64,000 bases of DNA from Elusimicrobiota bacterium (GTDB taxonomy: Bacteria; Elusimicrobiota; Elusimicrobia; UBA1565; UBA9628): assembly GCA_028868375.1 (NCBI GenBank), contig JAGWUP010000014.1, positions 1 through 64,000 on the forward strand, written 5' to 3'. The translations under genes were made by a program, and so were the position numbers. Shown piece after piece: positions 16,447-26,385 of this stretch. Each line of letters starts with the position of its first letter. The first letter of the stretch is position 1. A model generated the notes under the pieces. It ran no database searches and had not been told where the DNA came from. It saw only the letters and a program-made list of their open reading frames with translations.

Positions 16447-17778
16447 ATGAGCTTCATCGATAAAGTCCGCGTCTTCGCGAAAGCCGGCGACGGCGGGGAC
16501 GGCTGCCTGTCCTTCCTGCGCGAGAAGTTCATGGAGTTCGGCGGCCCCAACGGCGCCGATGGAGGCAAGGGGGGAGACATCTTCCTGAGGGCCGATGCCC
16601 ACGTCACGACTCTGCTCGAGCTGGCCCGGCGGCCGCACCTGGGCGCCCAGGCGGGCGCTCCGGGAAAGGGCAACGCCAAGACGGGCGCGGCCGGCGCCGA
16701 CACGGAGGTCGCGGTGCCGGCGGGGACGGCCGTCTACCGGGACGGCGTCCTGGTCGCGGACCTAAGCGAGGCGGGCATGCGCTGGCGCGCCGCCGCGGGC
16801 GGGCGCGGGGGCCGCGGCAATCTGTCCTTTAAGAGCCGCCTCAACACCGCGCCCAGAATCTGCGAGAAGGGCGAGCCGGGCCAAGCGGTCACGCTCGATC
16901 TGGAGCTCAAGCTGATCGCCGACGTGGGCTTGGTGGGTTTCCCCAACGCCGGCAAGTCCTCGCTGCTCTCGGTCATCAGCGCCGCGCGGCCGAAGGTCGC
17001 CGGCTATCCGTTCACCACACTCTCGCCCCATCTGGGCGTGGCCTCGCACAAGGGCGTGAGCTTCGTGGTCGCCGATATCCCGGGCCTCATCGCCGGGGCG
17101 CATCGCGGCAAGGGCTTGGGCTTGGAGTTCCTAAGGCACGTCGAGCGCACGCGGCTCCTGCTCCACTTGATCGATCCGCTGGGCTACGGGGGAAGCGACC
17201 CGGAAGCCGGCATCGGAATCATCGAGCGGGAATTGGAGGCCTTCTCTCCCCGCTTGGCCAAGAAGCCGCGGCTCTTGGTCGTCAACAAGATGGACCTCCC
17301 CGAGGGGGGGCGCGCGCTGCCGGCCCTGCGCGCCAAGCGCCGGCGGCGGGGCCCGCTCGGCATCTCGGCGGCGACCGGGGCCGGCCTGGGGGCGCTTTTG
17401 GACCGGGTCATCGCGGAGCTGGCGAAGGCTCCCGCGGCGCGCGGCATCGATCCCGCGCCGCGGCCGTCCGTGACGAAGGTGGATGCGGGATTCAAGGTCG
17501 AGAACAAGGGAGGCGGGGTTTTTCTCCTGCGGGGGCGCTTTGTCGAACGCGCCGCGGCGATGCTCGACGCGACGCTTCCCGAGGCCGTCGACCGTTTCCA
17601 GCGCACCCTCAAGAAGATCGGGGTCGACAAGGCGCTCAAGCGCGCCGGTATCGCCGCGGGCGACATGGTGCGCTGCGGCGGCCACGAGTTCGAGTGGTCC
17701 GAGCGCCCCTACCAGCCGCTGCGGCGGCTGCGGCGCGCCCACAAGCGCACCCGCATCGACGTCGGCAGGAAACGCTAG
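16447..17778 (+). CDS. obgE: Obg-family GTPase (ribosome assembly)
   Basis: 443 aa. Residues 1-158 are the glycine-rich Obg fold (DKVRVFAKAGDGGDGCLSF). The G domain follows with G1 GFPNAGKSS (164-172), G3 DIPGL (210-214) and NKMD. A C-terminal OCT-like domain is present (KVENKGGGVFLLRGRFVERA). It binds the 50S subunit late in assembly and responds to GTP/ppGpp. Next to rplU-rpmA, its usual place. Confidence 0.96.
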   Translation: MSFIDKVRVFAKAGDGGDGCLSFLREKFMEFGGPNGADGGKGGDIFLRADAHVTTLLELARRPHLGAQAGAPGKGNAKTGAAGADTEVAVPAGTAVYRDGVLVADLSEAGMRWRAAAGGRGGRGNLSFKSRLNTAPRICEKGEPGQAVTLDLELKLIADVGLVGFPNAGKSSLLSVISAARPKVAGYPFTTLSPHLGVASHKGVSFVVADIPGLIAGAHRGKGLGLEFLRHVERTRLLLHLIDPLGYGGSDPEAGIGIIERELEAFSPRLAKKPRLLVVNKMDLPEGGRALPALRAKRRRRGPLGISAATGAGLGALLDRVIAELAKAPAARGIDPAPRPSVTKVDAGFKVENKGGGVFLLRGRFVERAAAMLDATLPEAVDRFQRTLKKIGVDKALKRAGIAAGDMVRCGGHEFEWSERPYQPLRRLRRAHKRTRIDVGRKR

Positions 17779-17785
17779 GAGCGGC

Positions 17786-18667
17786 ATGAGCGACACCCTC
17801 AGGGACTACGAGACGCCGTTGAGGGATCCCGCCGACGTCGCCGGCGCCTACGCCTTTTGCCAGGCGCTGGCCAATCGGCATTACGAGAATTTCCCGGTCG
17901 CCTCCCGGCTCCTGCCGCGCCGCCTGCGGCGGCATGTGGCGGCCCTCTACGCCTTCGCGCGCATCGCCGACGATTTCGCGGACGAGGCGGACTACGAAGG
18001 GGTCCGCCGCGAGAGGCTGCTCGATTGGAGAGCCCAATTGCAGGCCCTCGAGCGCCCGCGCCATCCGGTCTTTCTGGCGCTCAAGAACACGGTCTGCGAG
18101 CTCGAACTGCCGCTTCAGCCGTTCGACGACCTGCTCTCGGCGTTCCTGCAGGACACCGAGAAGGCCCGCTACGCCACCTTCGAGGAAGTCCGCGACTACT
18201 GCCGCCGCTCCGCCGATCCGGTGGGACGGCTGGTGCTGCTGATCCACGGCTACCGAGACGAGGAGCTCTTCGAGCTTTCGGACGTGATCTGCACCGGCCT
18301 GCAGTTGGCGAACTTCTGGCAGGACGTTTCTCTCGACTTGCGCAAGGACCGCATCTACATCCCGCAGGAGGATTTCCAACGCTTCGGCTATGCGGAGGCG
18401 GACCTGCGCATGGGGGTGGTCAACGACAAGTTCGTCGGCTTGATGAAGTTCCAGGTCGGCCGCACGCGGATGTTCTTCGAGCGAGGCAGGCCGCTGGCCA
18501 ACCGCCTGGCCTTCCCCTTGTCCTGGGAAATCCGCCTGACCTGGCTGGGCGGGCGGGAAGTCCTGCGCAAGATCAAGAGGCAGGGCTACGATACCGTCTC
18601 GCGGCGCCCGCGGTTGTCGCGGCTGGACTGGGTCCCGCTGCTGGTGCGCTCCCTCCTTAAATCATGA
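17786..18667 (+). CDS. hpnC: Squalene synthase HpnC
   Basis: 293-aa trans-isoprenyl transferase. Two Asp-rich motifs are visible: RIADDFADEAD and the second region ANFWQDVSLDLRKDRIYIP. In the bacterial three-enzyme route HpnC converts presqualene diphosphate to hydroxysqualene. SD-like AGGAG lies before ATG 17786. The stop overlaps hpnD as ATGA, and hpnC-hpnD-hpnE are consecutive. Confidence 0.92.
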   Translation: MSDTLRDYETPLRDPADVAGAYAFCQALANRHYENFPVASRLLPRRLRRHVAALYAFARIADDFADEADYEGVRRERLLDWRAQLQALERPRHPVFLALKNTVCELELPLQPFDDLLSAFLQDTEKARYATFEEVRDYCRRSADPVGRLVLLIHGYRDEELFELSDVICTGLQLANFWQDVSLDLRKDRIYIPQEDFQRFGYAEADLRMGVVNDKFVGLMKFQVGRTRMFFERGRPLANRLAFPLSWEIRLTWLGGREVLRKIKRQGYDTVSRRPRLSRLDWVPLLVRSLLKS

Positions 18668-19509
18668 ACGCCACGACCTGGACGCGGCAGGCGCGGGGCT
18701 CGAGCTTCTCTTTGGGCTTCCTCTTCCTGCCGGCGGACAAGCGCCGGGCCTTGGACGACGTCTACGCCTATTGCCGGCTCATCGACGACATCGTCGACGA
18801 CGGGCGTCCCCGCGCGCAGGCGGCCGCCCAGCTGGATTGGTGGGGCGGGGAGGTCGCCCGCCTGTTCGGGGGCCGGCCGACGCACGAGGTGACGCGGCGC
18901 CTGCTGCCCTCCGTCGAGCGCTTCGCCCTGCCGCGCTGGCCCTTCGACGAGATGATCCGCGGCTGCCGCATGGATCTGGACGCGGCCTCCTACGAGACGA
19001 TCGAGGATTTGGAATCCTACATGCGGGGCGTGGCGGGCTCCGTGGGCGAGCTGGCGGTCCGGATTTTCGGCTGGCGGCGCACCGCCCCCGGGGCCATCGA
19101 GGGCTTCGCCAGGGATTTCGGCTACGCCTTCCAGCTGACCAACATCATCCGCGACGTCGGCGCCGACCTTGAGCTGGGCCGCGTCTATCTGCCCGGCGCC
19201 GATCTGCGCCGGGCCGGCTACGACGGCGAGCGCCTGCGCGCCCGCGTGCGCGACGATGCCTTCTTGCGATTGATGCGCTTGGAGTACGAGCGCGCGAAGG
19301 GCTATTACCGCCGGGCGCGCGCCCTCGTCGACCCGGCTGATCTGCCCTCGCTGCTGCCGGCCGAGGTGATGGCCCATATCTACGAGGGGCTGCTCGACCA
19401 AATCGCCGCGCGCGGCTTTCCGGTGCTTTCCGGAAAGGCGCGCTTGACGCCGCTGCGCAAGGCCGCTCTGGCCGGGCGGGCCTGGCTCCACTGCCATGGC
19501 GTCCTCTGA
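18664..19509 (+). CDS. hpnD: Presqualene diphosphate synthase HpnD
   Basis: 281 aa. The first Asp motif CRLIDDIVDDG and the second NIIRDVGADLELGRVYLP are complete. FxSSFSLGFLFLP-like start (GSSFSLGFLFLPADKRR) is typical of HpnD. It condenses two farnesyl diphosphates to presqualene diphosphate. Overlaps hpnC by 4 nt and hpnE by 14 nt. Confidence 0.93.
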   Translation: MNATTWTRQARGSSFSLGFLFLPADKRRALDDVYAYCRLIDDIVDDGRPRAQAAAQLDWWGGEVARLFGGRPTHEVTRRLLPSVERFALPRWPFDEMIRGCRMDLDAASYETIEDLESYMRGVAGSVGELAVRIFGWRRTAPGAIEGFARDFGYAFQLTNIIRDVGADLELGRVYLPGADLRRAGYDGERLRARVRDDAFLRLMRLEYERAKGYYRRARALVDPADLPSLLPAEVMAHIYEGLLDQIAARGFPVLSGKARLTPLRKAALAGRAWLHCHGVL

Positions 19510-20830
19510 CGTCGTCATCCTGGGCGGAGGCTTCGCGGGCTTGTCCTGCGCCGCAGCGCTGGCCGCCGGCGGCCGGCGGGTCGTGCTGCTCGAGAAAAAG
19601 CCCCATCTGGGCGGGCGCGCCTATTCCTTTACCGATCAGGAAACGGGGGACGTCGTCGACAACGGGCAGCACCTGTTCATGGGCTGCTACGGCCAGACGC
19701 GCGCCTTCCTGTCCGAGATCGGGACGTCCGAACGGCTGAATCTGGCGCCCGGCCTGCGCCTGGATTTCGCCGACGCCGACGGGAGGCGCGACGCCCTCTC
19801 CTGCCCCGCCTGGCTGGGGGCGCCCTGGCATCTGGCCGCGGGCGTCCTGCGCCTGCGCGGGCTTTCCCTGCGGGATAAGGCCGCCCTGGTCAGGCTGGAC
19901 GCGAGCATGCGCTCGCTGCGCCGCCTCAATGCCATGCCGGCGGAGCTGGACCGGATGACTGCGCGCCAGTGGCTGGATGGCCTGGGCCAGACCCGTCGCC
20001 TGCAGAGCCGGCTGCTCGATCCGGTGGCCTTGGGCGCCCTCAACGAGGATCCCGCCGTCGCGGCTGCGACCGGGCTGGCCCAGGTGCTGCGGCACGCCTT
20101 CTACCGGGACGCGGAGGGCTCGCGCCTGGGTCTGGCGGCGGTCGGGCTCTCCGATTTATACGCCGGTTCGGCGCGCTCCTTCATCGAGTCCCGCGGCGGC
20201 GAGATCCGTTTGTCCTGCAAGGTCCGCGGCGTATCGCGTGGCCGCGTCGTCTGCGAGGGCGGGGAGGTCATCGAGGCGGGGACCATCGTCTCGACCCTGC
20301 CGCCTTGGAGCTTGCGCTGCCTGGAGCTTCCGCCGGAGTTGGAGGGAGCATGGCGGACGCTGGAGGCCGCGCCGATCGTCTCGATCTCCCTGTGGCTGGA
20401 CCGCCCCGTCATGACGGAGCCGCTTCTGGGCCTGTTGGGCGCCGAGATCCAGTGGATCTTCAACAAGACGCGCCTGCTGTCCTCCGGCGGGAGCGGCCAA
20501 TGCCTGGCCCTCGTCATCAGCGGCGCTCGCCGTTGGCTGGCCTCTTCCCCCCGCTCGCTCTTGGAGCTTGCCCGCGCGGACCTGGGGCGCTGCCTGCCGG
20601 CCTTCAAAAAAGCTACAATCCGCCGTTGGCTGGTTATTAAGGAACCGTTCGCGACCTTGTCGCCGGTTCCCGGCTCCGACGCCAAGCGGCCCGCCGCCGT
20701 CAGCGCGGTCTCCGGCTTCCTGTTCGCGGGAGACTGGACCCAGACCGGGCTGCCGGCGACGATCGAGAGCGCCGTCTTGAGCGGCCGCCGGGCCGCGCGC
20801 CTGATCTTGGAGGGAAAGCAGCATGCTTAA
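19496..20830 (+). CDS. hpnE: Hydroxysqualene dehydroxylase HpnE
   Basis: 444-aa flavoprotein. The FAD-binding GxGxxG region is [17 protein letters not shown] (residues 4-20), followed by [15 protein letters not shown], and the C-terminal FAD motif is [19 protein letters not shown]. It reduces hydroxysqualene to squalene. ATG 19496 lies inside the end of hpnD, so translation is coupled. No squalene-hopene cyclase is in the window, so whether hopanoids or carotenoid-like products follow cannot be decided here. Confidence 0.93.
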   Translation: MASSDVVILGGGFAGLSCAAALAAGGRRVVLLEKKPHLGGRAYSFTDQETGDVVDNGQHLFMGCYGQTRAFLSEIGTSERLNLAPGLRLDFADADGRRDALSCPAWLGAPWHLAAGVLRLRGLSLRDKAALVRLDASMRSLRRLNAMPAELDRMTARQWLDGLGQTRRLQSRLLDPVALGALNEDPAVAAATGLAQVLRHAFYRDAEGSRLGLAAVGLSDLYAGSARSFIESRGGEIRLSCKVRGVSRGRVVCEGGEVIEAGTIVSTLPPWSLRCLELPPELEGAWRTLEAAPIVSISLWLDRPVMTEPLLGLLGAEIQWIFNKTRLLSSGGSGQCLALVISGARRWLASSPRSLLELARADLGRCLPAFKKATIRRWLVIKEPFATLSPVPGSDAKRPAAVSAVSGFLFAGDWTQTGLPATIESAVLSGRRAARLILEGKQHA

Positions 20831-21377
20831 GTCCGACAAATGGATTCGCAAGATGTGCCTGGAGACCGGGATGATCGAGCCTTTCGTGGACCGGCAGCAG
20901 GCCGACGGCAGGGTGAGCTACGGCCTGTCCTCCTACGGCTACGACATCCGGCTGGCCGACGAGTACAAGATCTTCACCAACGTCTATGGCGCGGTCATCG
21001 ACCCGAAGGCTTTCGACCCGAAGGCTTTCGTCGATTACAAGGGCCCGACCTGCGTGGTGCCGCCGAACTCCTTCGCGCTGGCGCGCACCATCGAGCGTTT
21101 CAAGATTCCGCGCAACGTCCTGGCGATCTGCCTGGGCAAATCGACCTTCGCGCGCTGCGGCATCATCGTCAACGTCACGCCGCTGGAGCCGACCTGGGAG
21201 GGCTACCTGACGATAGAGATTTCGAACACGACGCCGTTGCCGGCCAAGGTCTACTCCGGCGAGGGCATCGCGCAACTTCTGTTCTTGGAGAGCGACGAGG
21301 TCTGCGAGACGGCGTACGCCGACCGCAAGGGCAAGTACCAAGGCCAGGTCGGCGTCGTCCCTCCCCGTCTGAACTGA
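20823..21377 (+). CDS. dcd: dCTP deaminase
   Basis: 184 aa. Conserved blocks: [12 protein letters not shown], the catalytic-region [16 protein letters not shown] and [12 protein letters not shown], then [19 protein letters not shown] with the active-site Glu. It deaminates dCTP to dUTP; a bifunctional dUTPase form cannot be excluded from sequence alone. Starts 8 nt inside hpnE. The stop codon TGA lies inside a palindromic repeat (21373-21405). Confidence 0.94.
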   Translation: MLKSDKWIRKMCLETGMIEPFVDRQQADGRVSYGLSSYGYDIRLADEYKIFTNVYGAVIDPKAFDPKAFVDYKGPTCVVPPNSFALARTIERFKIPRNVLAICLGKSTFARCGIIVNVTPLEPTWEGYLTIEISNTTPLPAKVYSGEGIAQLLFLESDEVCETAYADRKGKYQGQVGVVPPRLN

Positions 21378-21405
21378 AATTTGGGGTCAGGCTTGATTTT
21401 TCAGT
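21373..21405 (+). repeat. 33-bp palindromic repeat, copy 1
   Basis: Terminal inverted repeats ACTGAAA and TTTCAGT flank a core with GGGTCAGGCTT. It matches the copy at 28508-28540 (other strand) at 28 of 33 positions. The TGA of its left end is the dcd stop codon, and its core supplies the TTG start codons of the next gene. Confidence 0.75.
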
Positions 21406-22598
21406 TTTTGCTGGTCGGGACGGCGTTGGCCGGCGGCCTCTCGACGGAGCATCATTCGCCGGTCAAGCCGCTGGCGCAAACGGCGCCCGCGCAGGCCCAA
21501 CGCGAGGCATTGCTGGCCGAGCTGTGGCAGCGCCGCATTCTTTCCCCCGAGTCGCGACGATGGACGCAGGAGGATCTCGCCTTGCTCGAGCGCGTGCGCG
21601 CGGCCGAGCGGCGCGGGGCCATCTCGGTGCTGCAACGCCGGACGGTCGGTCCGCTGGGCGTCATGGCGGTCCAATACAAGGCGCCCGGCTCGGACGAGGC
21701 GGAGCTGCGCCTGACCCGGGAAGGCTACCAGCGCTGGTATTTCTTCGAGAGCGAGGACGCGATCTCGTATTTCGAGTCCAAGGGAGTCAAGACGGCCCTG
21801 GTTTTTCATCTCGAGGATCTCGACGGCCACAGGCTCTTCGACGACTCAGGCCTGCTCACGCAGGAGGGGGAGGCCGTTTACGCGCGGGGGCTTGCCGATC
21901 AGCCGGCGTGGTGGAAAACGCCTTCCGACGGAAAGGTCTTCGGCACCAGGCGGCCGCCCGAGCCGCGCAGCGCGGCCGGCATCCTGGATGCCGTCGCCGT
22001 CGGGCCGGAGCATGCGGCCCTGACCGATTGGATTTACCGCTCCTCCTGGAGGATGCATTATCGGCCGAAACTGCTCATCCGCCGCCTCGGCCGCCTCAAC
22101 ATCATCGAGGAGCACGATCCGCGCCACCGCGGGCGCCCCCGCTATCTCGCGGTGGTGCGGGGCGAGGCCGACGAACCGGCGGCCCGCCGAGAATTGACGC
22201 GGCGATTGGGGTTTCTAGGGCCGTTCGATCGGGAGCATCTGGTCACCAGGCGACAGAAGCTCGCCTCGATTCGCGCCGGGATTCGCCGCCTCCAGGCCGG
22301 TGAGGCGAGCGTGCGCTTGAGGTTGGACTCTGCCGCAGTCAAGCGGCGGCTTGACGGGGATCTCAAGGGAGCCCTGGCCGCGGTCTATGTCCTCCTAGGC
22401 CCGGCTCCGCGCCCGCCCCCGCCGACCGCGTCGTCCGGGCAGTTCGATTCCGGAGCTTCCGGAAGCCAAGGGGATAAGGGCGGGGCAGACGCGGCCGCGC
22501 CCGGCGGCCCGGAGGCGACGGGCGCGCCGGCCGGATCTTCCGGCGCGCAGCCCCAACCGTCCGCGTCGCCGCAGCTTGCCACTCCAACGGCAAATTAG
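21393..22598 (+). CDS. Secreted protein of unknown function
   Basis: About 401 aa from TTG 21393; TTG 21381 is an equal alternative, and both lie inside the palindromic repeat. The N terminus (LIFQFLLVGTALAGG) is a signal-peptide-like hydrophobic stretch. The middle is a globular domain with an EDxxSYFESKGVKTALVFH-like block. The last ~70 residues are a low-complexity Pro/Ala/Ser/Gly tail, perhaps wall- or surface-spanning. No family recognised. The first residues appear to have been taken from the repeat. Confidence 0.6.
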   Translation: MIFQFLLVGTALAGGLSTEHHSPVKPLAQTAPAQAQREALLAELWQRRILSPESRRWTQEDLALLERVRAAERRGAISVLQRRTVGPLGVMAVQYKAPGSDEAELRLTREGYQRWYFFESEDAISYFESKGVKTALVFHLEDLDGHRLFDDSGLLTQEGEAVYARGLADQPAWWKTPSDGKVFGTRRPPEPRSAAGILDAVAVGPEHAALTDWIYRSSWRMHYRPKLLIRRLGRLNIIEEHDPRHRGRPRYLAVVRGEADEPAARRELTRRLGFLGPFDREHLVTRRQKLASIRAGIRRLQAGEASVRLRLDSAAVKRRLDGDLKGALAAVYVLLGPAPRPPPPTASSGQFDSGASGSQGDKGGADAAAPGGPEATGAPAGSSGAQPQPSASPQLATPTAN

Positions 22599-22605
22599 CT
22601 ATCAT
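22576..22605 (+). promoter_or_regulatory. rplM promoter, TTGCCA-18-TATCAT
   Basis: TTGCCA 22576-22581 and TATCAT 22600-22605 overlap the end of the upstream gene. The -10 ends 9 nt before ATG 22615. Confidence 0.55.
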
Positions 22606-22614
22606 AAACCGGTT

Positions 22615-23040
22615 ATGCCCCAAAAGACTTACATACACAAGCCGTCCCAGGCCAGCGGGGAGCGCCGCTGGCATCATATCGACGCCAAGGGGCTCGTGCT
22701 CGGACGCATGGCCACCCGCGTCGCCGACTACTTGCGCGGCAAGCACAAGCCGACCTACACGGATTTCGTGGACTGCGGGGATTTCGTCGTCGTCACGAAC
22801 GCGGCGCAGATCCGGTTGACGGGCAAGAAGCTGGAGCAGAAATTCTATTTCTCCCATTCCGGCTACGCCGGCGGCGCCAAGACGACGCCCCTGTCTCGCC
22901 AGATGGAGCGCGATCCGCGCAAGGTGGTCTACCTGGCCGTCAAGCGCATGATCCACGACAACCGCCTGCGCCGCAAGCAGCTTGCCCGACTTAAAATCTA
23001 CAGCGGCGACAAGCATCCCCATGCCGCCTGCGCGGACTAG
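22615..23040 (+). CDS. rplM: 50S ribosomal protein L13
   Basis: 141 aa. KTYIHKPSQASGERRWHHIDAKG-type start, LGRMATRVADYLRGKHKPTY and the HSGYAGGAK block are diagnostic for L13. Normal length. Followed by rpsI after 4 nt, the universal rplM-rpsI operon. No Shine-Dalgarno. Confidence 0.97.
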   Translation: MPQKTYIHKPSQASGERRWHHIDAKGLVLGRMATRVADYLRGKHKPTYTDFVDCGDFVVVTNAAQIRLTGKKLEQKFYFSHSGYAGGAKTTPLSRQMERDPRKVVYLAVKRMIHDNRLRRKQLARLKIYSGDKHPHAACAD

Positions 23041-23044
23041 GACT

Positions 23045-23452
23045 ATGAGCCCCAAGAAAAGCCATCCCATCTGGGCTACCGGTCGGCGCAAGACCGCCGT
23101 AGCTTCCGTGCGCCTCGTCCCCAACGGGGAAGGCAAGGTCACCATCAACTCCAAGCCCGTCGACCAGTATTTCCGGGGGCAGGACCATCAGAAGCGCGAC
23201 GTCTTGGCTCCGATCAAGCTGGTCGACGCCGCGGGCAAGTTCGACTTCGTGATCAAGGTCGTCGGAGGCGGCGTCAGCGGCCAGGCGGGGGCGGCGCGCC
23301 ACGCGATCGCCCGCGTGTTGGTCAAGCTCGAAGAGAAAAACCGCAAGGCCATGCGCGCCGAAGGCTTCTTGACGCGCGATCCCAGGATGGTCGAGCGCAA
23401 GAAGAGCGGCCAGCCGAAGGCGCGCAAGCGCTTCCAGTACTCCAAGCGCTAA
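23045..23452 (+). CDS. rpsI: 30S ribosomal protein S9
   Basis: 135 aa. ATGRRKTAVASVRL at the start, VKVVGGGVSGQAGAARHAIAR in the middle and the terminal KARKRFQYSKR, whose last Arg reaches the P-site tRNA, are all present. Cotranscribed with rplM. Confidence 0.97.
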   Translation: MSPKKSHPIWATGRRKTAVASVRLVPNGEGKVTINSKPVDQYFRGQDHQKRDVLAPIKLVDAAGKFDFVIKVVGGGVSGQAGAARHAIARVLVKLEEKNRKAMRAEGFLTRDPRMVERKKSGQPKARKRFQYSKR

Positions 23453-23513
23453 GGGCGCGCCGGTCTCTTCGTCTGGCGTCGCGCTGTTTTCTCGGCTCGT
23501 CCCGGATAGGCGC

Positions 23514-23816
23514 ATGGAAAAGATCAAGATCAGAGGCTTGCCGCGCATCGCCGGGACATTGCTCTGCTGTTGGGGCGCGATCGTTTCCGTAAAAGCCCTT
23601 TACGACCTCTTCATCGGCGAGCCTGAGGCCAATCTCTACTCTCCCCGGAAATGGCAGTTCGTCACCCAGCAGCAATGGCTGCGCTACGGGGGCTTCGAGC
23701 TGACCTACGGCTTCTGCTGCCTGGCGCTGGGCTGGTTGTTGTGGCGCTATTCCCGCTTCCTGCCGGAGTTCATCGAGCGCCCGAAGCGGGAAGCAGAGCT
23801 GCGGCTCTTCGATTAG
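23514..23816 (+). CDS. Small two-helix membrane protein
   Basis: 100 aa. Two hydrophobic segments, about residues 11-30 (IAGTLLCCWGAIVSVKALY) and 63-80 (LTYGFCCLALGWLLWRY), separated by a soluble loop. No family recognised. Ends 2 nt before the DUF72 gene, so the two are likely cotranscribed. Confidence 0.6.
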   Translation: MEKIKIRGLPRIAGTLLCCWGAIVSVKALYDLFIGEPEANLYSPRKWQFVTQQQWLRYGGFELTYGFCCLALGWLLWRYSRFLPEFIERPKREAELRLFD

Positions 23817-23818
23817 CG

Positions 23819-24511
23819 ATGGCGTTGAGGGTCGGCTGCGGCCGTTTCGCCGTGGCGCGCGCGCGCTATTTCGCGACCTTGACGACCGTCGAGGTCGGCC
23901 CGGCCTTCGTCGCGACTCCGCGGCCGGCCACCCTGGAGCGCTGGCGAAGCGAGGCCCCGCGGGATTTCGATTTCTCCCTCCCGGTGTCCCAGATCGTCAC
24001 GCATCCGGCCTCCAGTTCCGGCTACGCGCGCATTCTTTCGACGATCCCGGAGCGGCGGCGCGGCTTCTGCGGGCATTTCAAGCCCACTGCCGAGGTCGCC
24101 TCGGCTTGGGAGAGGACGCGGGCCGCCGCCGGCGTCCTCGGCGCCAAGTTCCTCCTTTTCGAGACTCCCACCAGCTTCTATCCGGACGCCAACCATCTGC
24201 GCGACATGTACAACTTCTTCAAGGGGCTGCGGCGCGGTCCGTGGACCTGCGTCTGGCAGCCGCGCGGGGCCTGGAGCCCGCGGCTGCTCGAGAAGGTCAG
24301 CGGCGATCTGGGGCTGGTCAGGGCGCGCGATCCCTTCCAGGAGCCGGAGCTTCCGCGGGAGGCCTGCCGCTACCTGCGCACGCGCGCCGAGCGGCTCTCC
24401 GAGCGGCAGATGGCCCTGTTGCGCCGCCTCTTCGATGAGGGGCCGGCGCGCCTCTACCTCCTCGGTTTAAGCGCCTGGCCGGACGCGCGCCGTCTCGCCG
24501 AGGGACGCTGA
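23819..24511 (+). CDS. DUF72 (YecE-like) protein
   Basis: 230 aa, a compact version of the DUF72 TIM-barrel family. It starts with RVGCGRF and has ERWRSEAPRDFDFSLPVSQIVTH in place of the family's YKWVEKTPxxFxFxxKxxxxxTH. The active-pocket-like FLLFETPTSFYPD and VWQPRGAW follow. The biochemical role of DUF72 is not known. Its stop codon touches the asnB start codon. Confidence 0.75.
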   Translation: MALRVGCGRFAVARARYFATLTTVEVGPAFVATPRPATLERWRSEAPRDFDFSLPVSQIVTHPASSSGYARILSTIPERRRGFCGHFKPTAEVASAWERTRAAAGVLGAKFLLFETPTSFYPDANHLRDMYNFFKGLRRGPWTCVWQPRGAWSPRLLEKVSGDLGLVRARDPFQEPELPREACRYLRTRAERLSERQMALLRRLFDEGPARLYLLGLSAWPDARRLAEGR

Positions 24512-26338
24512 ATGTGCGGCATTTGCGGCGTCTTCGGCGCGGCCGACGCGCGCGAGCGCCTGTCCCGGATGCGCGGCGCGCTGGCCCACAGAGGTCCCGA
24601 CGACGAGGGAGAATATTTCGACGGACCGATAGGCTTGGGCTTTCGCAGATTGTCGATCCTGGACCTGGAAAACGGCCATCAACCCATGTCCTCGATCGAC
24701 GGCGCGGCGACCCTGGTCTTCAACGGCGAGATCTACAACCATCCGGAATTGCGGCGGGAGCTCGCCGGCGCTGGCGTCCGCTTTAAGACCCGCTCGGACA
24801 CCGAGACCATCTTGTCGCTGTATCTGCGCGAGGGCTTGGCGGCCTTTTCCAGGCTCGACGGGATGTTCGCGATCGGCCTTTGGGATCGCGAGGCCCGGCG
24901 CCTCGTGCTGGCGCGCGACGGCTTGGGCATCAAGCCGCTGTACTATCGCTTCGACGGGGCCATCCTGTCGTTTTCCTCCGAGCTGCGTTCGCTGCTGGCC
25001 GGCGGCGGCGTCGGCGAGGTGGATGCCGCCGCCCTGCGGGAATACCTGGCCTATGGGAAGGTGCATGCTCCGCGGACGATCTTGAGCGGGGCGCTCAAGC
25101 TTCCCGCCGGGCACGTGCTGACGCTGGATGGCAGCGGATTGAGCCTCAAGCGTTTCTGGAGCCCGCGCCCGAAGAGGTCCGCCGCCAAGCCGCCCGGCGC
25201 TATGGAGGCGCTCGATCAGTTGGACGATGTCCTCTCCGAGTCCGTGCGCGCCTCGCTGCTCTCGGACGTGCCGGTGGGCTGCTTCTTGAGCGGAGGCGTC
25301 GACTCCAGCCTCGTGGCGGCCTACATGGTCCGGCACTCCGGCGGCAAGACGGTGCATACTTTCTCGGTCGGCTTCGACGGCGCGGCAGCCGGCGTCGACG
25401 AATCGCGCTTCGCGCGCCTGGCCGCCCGCCATCTCGGCACCGAGCACCACGAGTTGCGCCTGCCCGCGGATGTGCTCTCGCGCCTGGAGGACTCCATCGA
25501 CTTGTTGGACGAGCCGATCGCCGACTCGGCCATCCTGCCCACTTTCCTGTTGTCGCGTTTCGCCAGGCAGCGCGTCAAGGCGGTCTTGACCGGAGAGGGG
25601 GCAGACGAGCTTTTCGCCGGCTACGATCGCCACAAGGCCGCCTGGCTCAACGAGCGTCTGCGCGCCCTGCCCGGCTGGTCGCGCGCATCGGCCGCCGCGC
25701 TGGCGCGTCGCGCCGGCAAGGGGAGGGTTTTCGCGGGGCTTCCCTACGGCGATTTGGGCCAGTGGGCCGCCGCGACGGCCTCGGCCCGGCCCGGCGAGGT
25801 CGCAGCGCTCCTGCATCCGGACTTAAGAGCCGTCGACGGCGCCGAGGCGGCCTTGGGCGGCTCCCGGCCCCTGGAGCGGCTCGAGGACGCCCTGGCTTTC
25901 GATTTGGAGACCGTGCTGGCCGACAGCCTGCTGATGAAGGTCGACAAATCGGCCATGCGGGCGGGCTTGGAGGCGCGCGTGCCGTTTCTCAACCGGAGCG
26001 TGGTGGAGTTCGCCCTCGGCCTTCCGGCTTCCTTTAAGATACGCCGCTTCAAGGGGAAGTATCTGCTGCGCCTTTTGGCCGAGCGTCATCTGCCGCGGGA
26101 GCTGGCATGGCGGCGCAAGCACGGCTTCATCGTCCCTTGGGAGCGCTGGGTGCGCGATCCCGGCAACGAGACCCTGCGCCGGCTGCTGGAGGGGCCAAGC
26201 CTCGCGCGCCTCGGCCTCTTCGACTGCGACCGCTTGCGCCGCATGCGCGAGGCGTTGTGCGCCGGCAGCCGGGAATTCGAGCCCGGGCTTCTCTTTCGCG
26301 TCGCCATCCTGGGCCTGTGGCTGGAGAGCCTGGCCTAG
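24512..26338 (+). CDS. asnB: Asparagine synthase (glutamine-hydrolysing)
   Basis: 608 aa. Cys2 after the initiator Met (MCGICGVFG) is the glutaminase nucleophile of the class II amidotransferase domain (1-190). The synthetase domain has the ATP pyrophosphatase loop SGGVDSS at 260-266 and a GEGADELFAGYDRHK block. It makes asparagine from aspartate, ATP and glutamine. Similar proteins also occur in surface-polysaccharide clusters, but none is adjacent here. Confidence 0.92.
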   Translation: MCGICGVFGAADARERLSRMRGALAHRGPDDEGEYFDGPIGLGFRRLSILDLENGHQPMSSIDGAATLVFNGEIYNHPELRRELAGAGVRFKTRSDTETILSLYLREGLAAFSRLDGMFAIGLWDREARRLVLARDGLGIKPLYYRFDGAILSFSSELRSLLAGGGVGEVDAAALREYLAYGKVHAPRTILSGALKLPAGHVLTLDGSGLSLKRFWSPRPKRSAAKPPGAMEALDQLDDVLSESVRASLLSDVPVGCFLSGGVDSSLVAAYMVRHSGGKTVHTFSVGFDGAAAGVDESRFARLAARHLGTEHHELRLPADVLSRLEDSIDLLDEPIADSAILPTFLLSRFARQRVKAVLTGEGADELFAGYDRHKAAWLNERLRALPGWSRASAAALARRAGKGRVFAGLPYGDLGQWAAATASARPGEVAALLHPDLRAVDGAEAALGGSRPLERLEDALAFDLETVLADSLLMKVDKSAMRAGLEARVPFLNRSVVEFALGLPASFKIRRFKGKYLLRLLAERHLPRELAWRRKHGFIVPWERWVRDPGNETLRRLLEGPSLARLGLFDCDRLRRMREALCAGSREFEPGLLFRVAILGLWLESLA

Positions 26339-26385
26339 CGAACCGTAAGCCCCGTTGCATTTGCCAGCGCTCGCGGGCAAAGTGA

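Noticed and set aside
20989-21018. Tandem 15-bp duplication in dcd (DPKAF repeated)
   Set aside because: Dcd proteins normally show a similar DPKxFDxxxF pattern here, so this is ordinary family sequence rather than a recent duplication.
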